NCBI GenBank assembly: GCA_965246915.1
Contig: CBDFGB010000033.1
Span: forward strand, 124,001 to 188,000
DNA: 64,000 bases
Direction: 5' to 3'
Source: CAVRQM01 sp965246915
Lineage (GTDB): Bacteria > Pseudomonadota > Alphaproteobacteria > Acetobacterales > Acetobacteraceae
Shown: positions 25,771-34,313 of the stretch, one piece after another
Numbering within the stretch: the stretch's first letter is position 1
How the letters are laid out: every line of letters starts with the position of its first letter
Position numbers and translations under genes: made by a program
The notes under the pieces: model-generated
Databases searched by the model: none
Told to the model about the DNA's origin: nothing
What the model saw: the letters and a program-made list of their open reading frames with translations, nothing else

Positions 25771-26945
25771 GCCGTGGTCCTCGGGAGCAGCTGCTCGGCC
25801 AGCGTGGCCCACCAGCTGGCGCCGACCGGCAAGATCGCGTCGTTGAAGTCGTATCGGGGGTGATGCACGCCCGGATCGGCGTCGGTTCGACCGGCGCCGA
25901 GCATCAGATAGGCGCCCGGCCGCTGCAGCAGCATGTAGGAGAAATCCTCGCCACCCATCGTCGGCTTGTCCATATGCGCCACCCGGGCAGACCCCGCGAC
26001 CGTCTCGGCGGCACGGCGCGCGAGCTCGGTGGCGTCGGGATCGTTGACGACGGCCGGGTAGCCCCGTCGATAATCGATCTCGGCGACCGCGCCGAAGCCG
26101 GCCGCGATGCCGGTCGCGAGTTCGGTGACACGGCGTTCCAACAGGTCGCCGACCGCCGGCTCGAACCAGCGGGCCGTGCCGCGAAGCCGCACAGTCTCGG
26201 GGATCACGTTCGTCGCGCTGCCGCCCTCGACCCAGGTGATCGAGACCACGCCCGCCTCCAGCGGGTCGAGGCTGCGGGCCACCACGGACTGCAGCGCCTG
26301 GATAATCGCGGCGGAAATGACGATCGGATCCACCCCGTCGTGCGGGCGGGCGGCGTGGGCGCCGCGGCCGCGGATCGTAATGTCGATGACGGCGGTGGCC
26401 GCCATGGTGGGGCCAACCCGCCATTGGAACACGCCCTCCGGCGCGGACGGCCAGTTGTGCAGGCCGAACACCAAGTCCGCGGGACATTTCTCGAACAGCC
26501 CCTCGCGCACCATCACGTCGCCGCCGCCTCCGCCTTCCTCCGCGGGCTGGAAGATCACGTAGACCGTGCCGTCGAAACGGCGTGTCTCGGCGAGGTAGCG
26601 TGCCGCGCCCAGCAGCATGGCGGTGTGCCCGTCATGCCCGCAGGCGTGCATCACGCCGGGCGTCCTGGAGGCCCATGCGGCGCCGGTCGCCTCGTGGATC
26701 GGCAGCGCGTCGATGTCGGCGCGCAGGCCGATCGCCCGATCCGACGCGCCGCCGCGGATCACGCCCACCACGCCGGTGCCGGCGAGGCCGGTGATGATCT
26801 CGTCGACGCCGAATTCCGCGAGCTTCGCCTGAATGACGCCGCTGGTCCGGTGCTCGGCGAAGCCGAGTTCGGGATGGGCATGCAGGTCGCGCCGCCACGC
26901 GGTCATGTCGTCGTGAAAGTCGGCGATGCGGTTCTGGACGGGCAT
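25767..26945 (-). CDS. M20 family amidohydrolase (hippurate hydrolase-like)
   Basis: A protein of 392 residues of the M20D amidohydrolase family, which hydrolyses N-acyl amino acids such as hippurate or IAA conjugates. The N-terminal motif RRDLHAHPELGFAEHRTSGV is followed by the metal site HACGHDGHTAMLLGAARYLA, then FQPAEEGGGGGDVM with the catalytic/metal Glu pair. The dimerisation (lid) domain carries GRGAHAARPHDGVDPI, and the C-terminal MGGEDFSYML gives the last metal ligands. The ATG at 26945 follows a GGAG; the frame is open further upstream but without similarity. Substrate unknown. Confidence 0.9.
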   Translation of the reverse strand: MPVQNRIADFHDDMTAWRRDLHAHPELGFAEHRTSGVIQAKLAEFGVDEIITGLAGTGVVGVIRGGASDRAIGLRADIDALPIHEATGAAWASRTPGVMHACGHDGHTAMLLGAARYLAETRRFDGTVYVIFQPAEEGGGGGDVMVREGLFEKCPADLVFGLHNWPSAPEGVFQWRVGPTMAATAVIDITIRGRGAHAARPHDGVDPIVISAAIIQALQSVVARSLDPLEAGVVSITWVEGGSATNVIPETVRLRGTARWFEPAVGDLLERRVTELATGIAAGFGAVAEIDYRRGYPAVVNDPDATELARRAAETVAGSARVAHMDKPTMGGEDFSYMLLQRPGAYLMLGAGRTDADPGVHHPRYDFNDAILPVGASWWATLAEQLLPRTTA

Positions 26946-26958
26946 TGGGGCTCCGGGA

Positions 26959-27258
26959 TCAGGGTGCGGTCGGCGGGTTCGGCTGTAGATCGCGATAGAG
27001 CGCGAACGGCGACGGGTCACGCGCGAAAATCAACGACGCGCCGATGACCAGAACGGAGAACGCGACCGAGGCGACCACGCCCATGAAACGGTTGGGCAGA
27101 AACGTCGAGCCGAATGCGATCGCTCGGATGAAGCGGACGGTCACCGCCTCGTTGCTCGTGCGGATCTCGCGGACGATGGCGTCGTCCCGAGCCCTTTGAA
27201 GTGTCTTCAGAAATTCGGGCATCAGGTCGGCGCGTGCAGCCCGATCAAACGCGCTCAT
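26959..27258 (-). CDS. Small single-span membrane protein, unknown
   Basis: A protein of 99 residues that I do not recognise. The N-terminal 50 residues are charged and helical (MPEFLKTLQRARDDAIVREI). One transmembrane helix follows near residues 58-80 (FMGVVASVAFSVLVIGASLI) and a short proline-rich tail ends in PNPPTAP. It lies 13 bases before the M20 amidohydrolase gene on the same strand, so it may lead that operon. The 125 bases between it and mrp hold only a weak short reading frame. Confidence 0.45.
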   Translation of the reverse strand: MSAFDRAARADLMPEFLKTLQRARDDAIVREIRTSNEAVTVRFIRAIAFGSTFLPNRFMGVVASVAFSVLVIGASLIFARDPSPFALYRDLQPNPPTAP

Positions 27259-27383
27259 CGCCTCGTGCGATCGCGAAGACTGCCTTCATTTGGGCAAGAC
27301 GGAAATCCCGCTGTTCCTGCCCATACTTCGTTATGTAGATGGTTGCTTTCACGCATACGAATCCGCGCCCGCGTCGCTTGATA

Positions 27384-28466
27384 TCAAGAACGGGCTCGTC
27401 CGAGATCCAGCTGCAACGCCAGCGCCCGGAATGCCCGCCCGGCGGTGCTTTCAGGGGCGCTCGCCATGATCGGGGTGCCGGCATCGCCGGCCGATCGCAC
27501 CTCGGCCAGCAGCGGCAACTCGCCCAGGAACGGCACACCGAGCCGCGCGGCCTCGGCGCGGGCGCCCCCATGGCCGAAGACGTGGCTGTCATGGCCGCAC
27601 TTGGGGCATGAAAAATAGCTCATGTTCTCGACGATCCCGGCGATCGGCACGCCGGTCTTGCGAAACATCGCCACCGCGCGCCGTGCATCGACCAGGGCGA
27701 TATCCTGCGGCGTCGAGACGATGACCGCGCCGGCGACGCGCACCCGCTGCGACAACGTGAGCGCCACGTCGCCGGTGCCGGGCGGCATGTCGATCACCAT
27801 GACGTCCGGGGCACCCCACTCGACCTGTTCCATGAGCTGCACCAGCGCGCCCATGACCATGGGACCGCGCCAGATCATTGCCGTCTCCTCGTCGACCAGG
27901 AAGCCGATCGACATCGCCCGTAGCCCCCAGGCGTCCAGCGGGATCATCCGGTCCCCCATGATCTCGGGGCGACGGTCCAGGCCCAGCATGCGCGGCAGGC
28001 TCGGTCCGTAGATATCGGCGTCCAGCAGGCCGACCGACAGACCCTGACGCGCGAGGGCCACCGCCAGATTGACCGCCACCGTGGATTTCCCGACGCCTCC
28101 TTTGCCGGAAGCCACGGCGATCACCGCGCCCGCTTCGGTCAGGAGTTTCGAGCGCTCGGCGGTCGGCGGATGGGCGTGCGTAGCGGGGGTGGGCGTGGCC
28201 GTCGGGGGCGCGGGTCGGGTCGTCGACGTCAGCACGGCGGTCACGTTGCGCACGCCGGCCAAGCCGGTCAGCGCGCGCTCGACCTCGCGGCGCACCGGCT
28301 CCATCGCGGCCGCGCGGTGCCGGTCGGTCAGCAGCGTGACCTGCACCAGTCCGTCGCGGAGCAGGATCCCCTCGACGAGACCGGCCGCGACGATGTCGCG
28401 ACCGGTCGCTGGATCGGCGATGTCGCGCAGTGCCTCGGTGAGCGTCTGTTCGGTGGGTTCGGCCAT
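27384..28466 (-). CDS. mrp: Mrp/NBP35 family iron-sulfur carrier ATPase
   Basis: A protein of 360 residues. An N-terminal MIP18/DUF59-like domain (residues 5-95) and a Pro/Thr linker are followed by the deviant Walker A GKGGVGKST at 121-129, LLDADIYGPSLPRMLGL, the switch MPPGTGDVALTLSQ and the CxxC Cys287/Cys290 (YFSCPKCGHDSH). The CxxC binds a bridging [4Fe-4S] cluster in the dimer, passed to apoproteins. The layout matches ApbC/Mrp proteins of alphaproteobacteria. It is divergent from hflK, 158 bases away; TTGAAA at 28472-28477 is the only promoter-like hexamer I see there. Confidence 0.93.
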   Translation of the reverse strand: MAEPTEQTLTEALRDIADPATGRDIVAAGLVEGILLRDGLVQVTLLTDRHRAAAMEPVRREVERALTGLAGVRNVTAVLTSTTRPAPPTATPTPATHAHPPTAERSKLLTEAGAVIAVASGKGGVGKSTVAVNLAVALARQGLSVGLLDADIYGPSLPRMLGLDRRPEIMGDRMIPLDAWGLRAMSIGFLVDEETAMIWRGPMVMGALVQLMEQVEWGAPDVMVIDMPPGTGDVALTLSQRVRVAGAVIVSTPQDIALVDARRAVAMFRKTGVPIAGIVENMSYFSCPKCGHDSHVFGHGGARAEAARLGVPFLGELPLLAEVRSAGDAGTPIMASAPESTAGRAFRALALQLDLGRARS

Positions 28467-28624
28467 GCTGCTTGAAAACCCCGCATCGTCGGCGATATCG
28501 ACGCTATGTGGCGGGACGGTAAGGTCCTGCCAATGGGCCGATGGCGCCGCCGCCCGCGACCGGCTATGCCCCCATTCCCGTTCGACGAGACGACGACGAG
28601 CCTCAGCAGGAGCGCATTTCGGTC

Positions 28625-29875
28625 ATGGCGTGGAATACCGGCGGCCCCGACGATCAGGGCGGAACACCGAACCCCTGGGGCTCGCCTCCCGGCGATCGTG
28701 GTGCGGATCGCGGCGCGGAGCGGCCGGGCGGGCCGAGGGGCCGCGGACCCTGGGGCGGCGGCCGGCCGGGCAATGCGGCACCCGACATCGACGAGGCGAT
28801 CGCCTGGCTGCAGAACCTCGTGCGCGGCGGGATGGGTGGCGGGGGTGGCGGTGGCCGCCGCCCCGGCCGCAGGCTGCCGGCCGGCCGTGGCCTTGCGCTG
28901 CTCGCGGCGGCCGTGGTCTTGGTGTGGCTCGCAACCGGCTTCTACCGCGTGGAACCCGACGAGCAGGGCGTGGTGCTGCGGTTCGGCGCCTATGACCGCA
29001 CGACGCCCCCGGGTCTCAGCTACCACATTCCCTGGCCGATCGAGTCGGTGCAGACGCCCGCCGTCACGCGCATCAACCGGGTCGAGGTCGGCTATCGCAG
29101 TGGCAGTTCCGGCCAGATCGACAGCGGCCGCGACGTCAGCGGCCGCGACGTGCTGGCCGAAAGCCTGATGCTGACCGGCGACGAAAACATCATCGACATC
29201 GACTTCGCGGTGTTCTGGCGCATCAGCGACGCCAGTGCCTATCTGTTCGCGACCCGCGATCCCGACGGCATCGTCCGCGCCGTCTCGGAAAGCGTGATGC
29301 GCGAGGTGATCGGCCGCACGCCCATTCAACGCGCCCTGACCGACGCGCGCGCCCAGATCGAGGCCGACGTGTCCAAGATCGTCCAGGGCGTGCTGGAGCA
29401 GTATGGCACCGGTGTCGAGATCACTCAGGTCCAGCTTCAGAAAGTCGACCCGCCCGCCGACGTCATCGAGAGTTTTCGCGACGTGCAGCGGGCCAACACC
29501 GACGCCGAGCGGATGCGCAACGAGGCCGAGTCCGTGCGAAACGATATCGTCCCGCGCGCCCGCGGCGACGCGGCGGCGATCCTGGCCGCGGCCGACGGCC
29601 AGCGGCAGGCAGCCGTCGCGCAGTCCAACGGCGAGGCGCAGCGGTTCCTGTCGGTGCTGAAAGCCTATGAGGCGGCCAAGGACGTGACCATGCAGCGCCT
29701 CTATCTGGAAACGATGCAGGACATTCTGACGCGCACGCCCACCACGGTGGTCGACGACAAGCTGACCGGCATCGTGCCGTATCTGCCGCTCGGCGGCGGC
29801 GGCGCGCCGCTTCCGGTGCCTCCCGGACGCCAGATCACTGGGCAGCCGCAGGCCGCCGCGGGGGGGACACCGTGA
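28625..29875 (+). CDS. hflK: HflK, FtsH protease modulator
   Basis: 416 residues from ATG 28625, which gives the typical HflK beginning MAWNTGG; an in-frame ATG 84 bases earlier lacks similarity. The Gly/Pro-rich N-terminus is cytoplasmic. One membrane helix (residues 88-104) precedes the periplasmic SPFH/Band 7 domain (GFYRVEPDEQGVVLRFGAYD onward), and a long charged helix follows (QRANTDAERMRNEAESVRND). HflK and HflC assemble as a large membrane cage around FtsH. The gene overlaps hflC at GTGATG. Confidence 0.92.
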   Translation: MAWNTGGPDDQGGTPNPWGSPPGDRGADRGAERPGGPRGRGPWGGGRPGNAAPDIDEAIAWLQNLVRGGMGGGGGGGRRPGRRLPAGRGLALLAAAVVLVWLATGFYRVEPDEQGVVLRFGAYDRTTPPGLSYHIPWPIESVQTPAVTRINRVEVGYRSGSSGQIDSGRDVSGRDVLAESLMLTGDENIIDIDFAVFWRISDASAYLFATRDPDGIVRAVSESVMREVIGRTPIQRALTDARAQIEADVSKIVQGVLEQYGTGVEITQVQLQKVDPPADVIESFRDVQRANTDAERMRNEAESVRNDIVPRARGDAAAILAAADGQRQAAVAQSNGEAQRFLSVLKAYEAAKDVTMQRLYLETMQDILTRTPTTVVDDKLTGIVPYLPLGGGGAPLPVPPGRQITGQPQAAAGGTP

Positions 29876-30780
29876 TGCCCCGGACCATGATCGCGGGTCT
29901 GGCGGCGCTGGTCGTCGTGGTGTTCGTCGCCTCGGCCTGCCTGTTCACCGTTCAGCAGACCGATCAGGTGTTGATCACCCAGTTCGGCAAACCCGTCCGC
30001 CTCATCACCGAACCTGGCCTGCATGTGAAGGTGCCATTCGTGCAGACGGTTCTCAGCTTCGACCGCCGCCTGCTGAATTACGAGCTGCCACCGGAGGAGG
30101 TCATCCTTGGCGACCAGCGGCGCTTGATCGTTGACAGTTTCGTGCTGTTCCACATCACCGACCCCTTGCGCTATTATCAGGCCGTCGGACCGAGCGAGGA
30201 CGGGATCAGGGGCCGCCTCAATTCGGTCGCGTCATCGGCGATGCGACGTGTGCTGGGAAACCAGCAGCTGCTGAACGTGCTGTCCACCCAGCGCAACAAG
30301 ATCATGGGAGCGATCCGCACGGATGTCGGCAGCGAGATGGCGGGGTTCGGCGTGAAGATCGAGGACGTTCGCATCCGGCGCGCCGACCTCCCGCCGGAGA
30401 ACACCCAGGCCATCTTGTCGCGCATGAAGTCCGAGCGGCAGCGCGTGGCCGCCCAGGCGCGCGCCGAGGGTGCCGAGGCGTCGGCTCGGATCCGCGCCGA
30501 CGCCGAGCGCGAACGCACCGTGCTGTTGGCCGATGCCCGCTCCGGCGCCGACAAGCTGCGCGGCCAGGGCGAGGCGCAGGCCATCGCGATCTACGCCGAC
30601 GCGTTCCAGAAGGACGACCACTTCTTTCAAGTCTGGCGGACACTGCAGGCGTATCGCGAGGCGTTCGCCTCGGGTGCGTCGCGTCTCGTGATGACGCCGG
30701 GCAGCGACTTCCTCAAGATGCTGCGCGAGGCCCCGAAGCCTGACGCCGCCGCCTCCGTGCCGTCGCCGACCCAGCCTTGA
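29875..30780 (+). CDS. hflC: HflC, FtsH protease modulator
   Basis: 301 residues from ATG 29875; a GTG three bases earlier overlaps the hflK stop. An N-terminal signal anchor (MIAGLAALVVVVFVASACLF) is followed by the SPFH domain (VQQTDQVLITQFGKPVRLIT; DSFVLFHITDPLRYYQAVG) and a long helix (RMKSERQRVAAQARAEGAEA). HflC pairs with HflK to restrain FtsH at the periplasmic side. The 3' end contains one copy of a 17-base tandem duplication that spans the stop codon. Confidence 0.93.
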   Translation: MPRTMIAGLAALVVVVFVASACLFTVQQTDQVLITQFGKPVRLITEPGLHVKVPFVQTVLSFDRRLLNYELPPEEVILGDQRRLIVDSFVLFHITDPLRYYQAVGPSEDGIRGRLNSVASSAMRRVLGNQQLLNVLSTQRNKIMGAIRTDVGSEMAGFGVKIEDVRIRRADLPPENTQAILSRMKSERQRVAAQARAEGAEASARIRADAERERTVLLADARSGADKLRGQGEAQAIAIYADAFQKDDHFFQVWRTLQAYREAFASGASRLVMTPGSDFLKMLREAPKPDAAASVPSPTQP

Positions 30781-30798
30781 TGCCGACCCAGCCTTGAT
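30765..30798 (+). repeat. 17-base tandem duplication at the hflC stop
   Basis: GCCGACCCAGCCTTGAT occurs twice in direct succession (30765-30781 and 30782-30798). The first copy holds the last codons and stop of hflC. The second provides a spare stop and a TTGATG just before degP. It looks like a recent slippage or duplication event. Confidence 0.9.
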
Positions 30799-30817
30799 GA
30801 CGTCAGAGGAACACCAG

Positions 30818-32371
30818 ATGCGCCACACACGCTCGCCGATCGCCCGCGCGGCCCTCGTCGCCATCGCCACGGCCAGCGTCGTCCCGCTCGCGGCCGGGGT
30901 CGCTCTCACCGATGCGCTGACCCATCCGGCGTTCGCTCGGGCCGCTCCGGACAGCTTTGCCGACCTCGCGGAAAAATTGTTGCCTGCGGTGGTGAACATC
31001 TCGTCCAGCCAGACCGTGACGGCCAAGGGTGGCGGCGAGGCCGGCCCCGAAATGCCGCTGTTCCCGCCCGGCTCGCCGTTCGAGAAGCTGTTCCGCGACT
31101 TCATGGAGCGCAACAAGCCGGGCGGCAAGAATCATGGCGATAACGCGCCGTCCGGGCCGCCCCGCAAGATGCAGAGCCTGGGCTCGGGTTTCATCATCGA
31201 ATCGTCGGGCATCGTGGTGACAAACAACCATGTGATCGAGGGCGCCGATGAGATCACCGTGGTCCTGCAGGACAATACGAGCCTGAAAGCAACGCTGATC
31301 GGCCGCGACGAGCGAACGGATATCGCCGTGTTGCAGGTGAAATCGGACAAGCCGTTGCCGGCGCTGCCGTTCGGCGACAGCGACAAGTCCCGAGTGGGCG
31401 ACTGGGTGGTGGCGATCGGCAACCCGTTCGGCCTCGGCGGAAGCGTGACCGCCGGAATCGTGTCGGCGCGTGGCCGCGACATCAATCAGGGGCCGTACGA
31501 CAACTTCATCCAGACCGACGCGGCGATCAATCGCGGCAACTCGGGCGGCCCCCTGTTCAACATGGACGGCGAGGTGGTCGGCATGAACACGGCGATCTAC
31601 TCGCCATCGGGCGGGTCGATCGGCATCGGGTTCTCCATCCCGTCCAATCTGGTCAAGACCGTCGTCGCGCAGCTGCGCAATTTCGGCCACGCGCGGCGTG
31701 GCTGGCTCGGGGTAAAAATCCAGCAGGTTACGCCGGATATCGCCGAGAGCCTCGGCCTGAAGGATGCGCACGGCGCGCTGGTCGCGGGCGTGGAGGACAA
31801 CGGGCCGGCCGACAAGGCCAAGATCCGCAACGGCGACATCATCCTGAAGTTCAACGAGCAGGACATCAAGGAGATGAAGCTGCTGCCCCGGATCGTGGCC
31901 GAGACGGACATCAGCCGGAACGTGCCGGTGACCGTCTGGCGCGAGGGCAAGCAGCAGATCATCCAGGTGACGGTGGGCGAGCTTCCGGACGAGCCGACGC
32001 AGGTGGCGGATGCCACGCCGGACAAGCCCGACGCCGCGTCCAAGCCGCTGGCGCTGTCGGGGCTGGGCGTCAGTCTCGCGCCAATCAGCGACGAGGCGCG
32101 CGAGAAATACTCGCTGACCAAGGATCAGAAGGGCGTGTTGATCACCGACGTGGACACCGGCACACCAGCCGCCGATCGCGGCCTCAAGGTGGGCGAGGTC
32201 ATCGTCGAGGTCCAGCAGGTCGAGGTCGCGACCCCGGCGGACGTGCAGACTCAGGTCGAGAAGGCCCGCAAGGCCGGGCGCGGTAGCGTGTTGATGCTGG
32301 TGCAGGGCGGCGACGGCACGCGTTGGGTCCCGCTGTCGCTGAAGCCGGACGAGAACCGCAAGCCGGGGTAG
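30818..32371 (+). CDS. degP: Periplasmic serine protease DegP/HtrA (Do family)
   Basis: 517 residues from ATG 30818, preceded by AGAGGA at seven bases; two earlier starts (30794, 30797) would add seven or eight residues without similarity. The signal peptide ends near PAFARA (residue 42). The trypsin-like domain has the triad His138 (NNHVIEG), Asp168 (ERTDIAVLQV) and Ser242 (NRGNSGGPLF). Two PDZ domains follow (RGWLGVKIQQVTPDIAESLG near 285-375; about 410-510). It degrades or chaperones misfolded periplasmic proteins. Its place behind hflKC is common in alphaproteobacteria. Confidence 0.93.
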   Translation: MRHTRSPIARAALVAIATASVVPLAAGVALTDALTHPAFARAAPDSFADLAEKLLPAVVNISSSQTVTAKGGGEAGPEMPLFPPGSPFEKLFRDFMERNKPGGKNHGDNAPSGPPRKMQSLGSGFIIESSGIVVTNNHVIEGADEITVVLQDNTSLKATLIGRDERTDIAVLQVKSDKPLPALPFGDSDKSRVGDWVVAIGNPFGLGGSVTAGIVSARGRDINQGPYDNFIQTDAAINRGNSGGPLFNMDGEVVGMNTAIYSPSGGSIGIGFSIPSNLVKTVVAQLRNFGHARRGWLGVKIQQVTPDIAESLGLKDAHGALVAGVEDNGPADKAKIRNGDIILKFNEQDIKEMKLLPRIVAETDISRNVPVTVWREGKQQIIQVTVGELPDEPTQVADATPDKPDAASKPLALSGLGVSLAPISDEAREKYSLTKDQKGVLITDVDTGTPAADRGLKVGEVIVEVQQVEVATPADVQTQVEKARKAGRGSVLMLVQGGDGTRWVPLSLKPDENRKPG

Positions 32372-32380
32372 ACTGGCAAC

Positions 32381-32409
32381 TTGCATACGCCCTAACCCGG
32401 CGCATGCAA
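32381..32409. terminator. Stem-loop after degP
   Basis: TTGCATACGCC (32381-32391) pairs with GGCGCATGCAA (32399-32409) across a seven-base loop, 11 positions with a single A-C mismatch. It lies between the convergent degP and nucleotidyltransferase genes and could end transcription from both sides. No U-tract is present. Confidence 0.5.
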
Positions 32410-32465
32410 TCGTCCGGTCAACCTCGTTACGTCGGTATCACTTTCGCAATGCCGCGGCGGCGATG

Positions 32466-32762
32466 TCAGAATGCATAAATGGCGTTGGCGACCGCTTTCG
32501 TTCTTACATGCCTCTTAAGGGCATCACGGTTGACGACGTCGACTGGGCCATCAAAGAGATTTGCCACATAGTCCTTCAGTTCCACGTAGTCGAAGACCGT
32601 GACGTGCGCCTCCGGGTCGAACGTCACCATGATGTCCGTATCGCTGGTGACCTGTTCTTCGGCTCGGGAGCGGGAGCCGAAGATTGCGGCATGCAGAACC
32701 CCTCGGGCCCGCAACGGCGCCTCATTCGCTCGTAGTTTTTCTATAATGGCCTGCCGATCCAA
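32466..32762 (-). CDS. MNT-type nucleotidyltransferase domain protein
   Basis: A protein of 98 residues of the minimal nucleotidyltransferase family (MntA-like). IFGSRSRAEEQVTSDTDIMV shows the G-S-x-S-R helix and the D-x-D metal motif, and a third acidic residue is in VDVVNRD. The TTG at 32762 has AGGGAGG just upstream; no ATG or GTG is available. MNT proteins usually pair with a HEPN toxin as antitoxin, AMPylating it. No HEPN gene follows here: a start codon overlapping the MNT stop opens a frame of only 12 residues. It sits 11 bases after the UxaA-type dehydratase. Confidence 0.8.
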   Translation of the reverse strand: MDRQAIIEKLRANEAPLRARGVLHAAIFGSRSRAEEQVTSDTDIMVTFDPEAHVTVFDYVELKDYVANLFDGPVDVVNRDALKRHVRTKAVANAIYAF

Positions 32763-32773
32763 ACGCCCCTCCC

Positions 32774-34297
32774 TTACATCACCGCGCCGATCTGCCACGG
32801 CGCGAACTCCGCGCTGCCGAAGTCGAATTGCTCGCTCTTGGTCTTCTCGCCGCTCGCGGTCGCGATGATCTTGTCGAAGATGCGCGCGCCACAATCCTGC
32901 ACCGTCTCGTCGCCGTCGGCGATCGTGCCGCAGTTGATGTCCATGTCCTCCTCCATTCGGGAGAACATCGGCGTGTTGGTGGCCAGCTTGATCGACGGCG
33001 CCGGCTTGCAGCCGAACACGCTGCCGCGGCCCGTCGTGAAGCACACCAGATTCGCGCCGCCCGCCACCTGACCGGTCGCGGCCACCGGATCGTGACCCGG
33101 CGTGTCCATGAACACGAACCCTCGTTGCGTCACCGGCTCGGCGTAGCGCAGCACCTGAACCAGGTTCGTGCTGCCGCACTTCGCCATCGCGCCCAGCGAC
33201 TTTTCGAGGATCGTCGTCAGGCCGCCTGCCTTGTTGCCGGGTGACGGATTGGTGTTCATCTCCGCCCCCTCACGTTCCGTGTATTCGTCCCACCAGCGCA
33301 TCAGCGCGACCAGCTTCTCGCCGACCTCCTGGCTGACCGCGCGGCGCGTCAGCAGGTGTTCGGCGCCATAGGTCTCCGGCGTCTCGGACAGGATGACTGT
33401 GCCGCCGTGGCGCACCAGAATGTCGCTTGCGACACCCAGCGCCGGGTTGGCGGTGATGCCGGAATAGCCGTCCGAGCCGCCGCATTGCAGTGCCACCGTC
33501 AGCGCGCTGGCCGGAGCCGTCTCCCGCACCACCGCATTCGCCTCGGCCAAATGCTCGCGCACGAAGGCGACGCCGGCGGCGACCGTCTTGCGGCTGCCGC
33601 CCATCTCCTGGATGTCGAGCGCCCGCACCCGGCCGGCGAGCCGCTGTTCTTCCAGCAGGCCGCCGAGCTGGTTCACCTCGCAGCCGAGGCCGAGGACGAT
33701 GACGCTGTGGAAATTGACGTGCCGCGCGTAGCCGCCGAGGGTGCGGCGCAGCAGGGTCAGCGGCTCGCCCGCCGACATGCCGCAGCCGGTCTTGTGGGTC
33801 AGCGCCACCACGCCGTCCACACCCGGATAGTCGGCGAGCGGGTCGTAGCCGGTGACCATGTTGGGCCGGAACGCGTCGGCCACGACCGAGGCGACGTGGG
33901 CGGAGCAGTTCACGCTGGTCAGGATGCCGATGTAGTTGCGCGTGGCGAAGCGTCCATCTGGCCGGCGGATGCCCATGAACGTGACGGGATCGTTCACGAA
34001 ATCGGTGGGGCGCGCGTCGACCCCATAGGCGTAGTCCTTCGCGAAATCGCCCATGCCGAGATTGTGGACATGGACGTGCTCGCCGGGTGCTATCGGCGCG
34101 GTCGCGAAGCCGATGATCTGGCCGTAGCGGCGCACCGCCTCGCCGATCGCGTGGGGTCGCACCGCGACCTTGTGGCCGGCCGGCACGCGGCCGGTGGTGA
34201 CGACTCCTCCCTCGACATGCGTGCCTGGAAGCAGCGTGGCACGAGCAATCACCACGCCGTCGAGCGGATTAAGCCGAAGCCAAACCTGGGGGGCCAT
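32774..34297 (-). CDS. UxaA/GarD family sugar-acid dehydratase
   Basis: A protein of 507 residues of the altronate/galactarate dehydratase family. The N-terminal SAF domain (residues 5-85, LNPLDGVVIARATLLPGTHV) is followed by the catalytic domain with RNYIGILTSVNCSAHVASVV, THKTGCGMS, LGLGCEVNQL and CGGSDGYSGITANPALGVAS. These Cys and His residues bind the essential metal. The C-terminal part has TTGRGSVFGCKPAPSIKLAT. GarD makes 5-keto-4-deoxy-glucarate; UxaA makes 2-keto-3-deoxy-gluconate; sequence alone does not decide. It lies 16 bases after the HpcH/HpaI aldolase gene, which could cleave its product. Confidence 0.88.
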   Translation of the reverse strand: MAPQVWLRLNPLDGVVIARATLLPGTHVEGGVVTTGRVPAGHKVAVRPHAIGEAVRRYGQIIGFATAPIAPGEHVHVHNLGMGDFAKDYAYGVDARPTDFVNDPVTFMGIRRPDGRFATRNYIGILTSVNCSAHVASVVADAFRPNMVTGYDPLADYPGVDGVVALTHKTGCGMSAGEPLTLLRRTLGGYARHVNFHSVIVLGLGCEVNQLGGLLEEQRLAGRVRALDIQEMGGSRKTVAAGVAFVREHLAEANAVVRETAPASALTVALQCGGSDGYSGITANPALGVASDILVRHGGTVILSETPETYGAEHLLTRRAVSQEVGEKLVALMRWWDEYTEREGAEMNTNPSPGNKAGGLTTILEKSLGAMAKCGSTNLVQVLRYAEPVTQRGFVFMDTPGHDPVAATGQVAGGANLVCFTTGRGSVFGCKPAPSIKLATNTPMFSRMEEDMDINCGTIADGDETVQDCGARIFDKIIATASGEKTKSEQFDFGSAEFAPWQIGAVM

Positions 34298-34313
34298 GAA
34301 GGTGATCTCCGCG

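Noticed and set aside
27245..27352. A short frame (about 35 codons from a GTG at 27352, VKATIYITKYGQEQ...) between mrp and the small membrane protein gene
   Set aside because: It has no clear ribosome site or family match and overlaps the next gene by 14 bases; too weak to call a gene, though a short coding leader is possible.
30803..32386. A 527-codon open frame opposite degP
   Set aside because: Antisense shadow of a well-supported DegP gene, with no recognisable motif or ribosome site.
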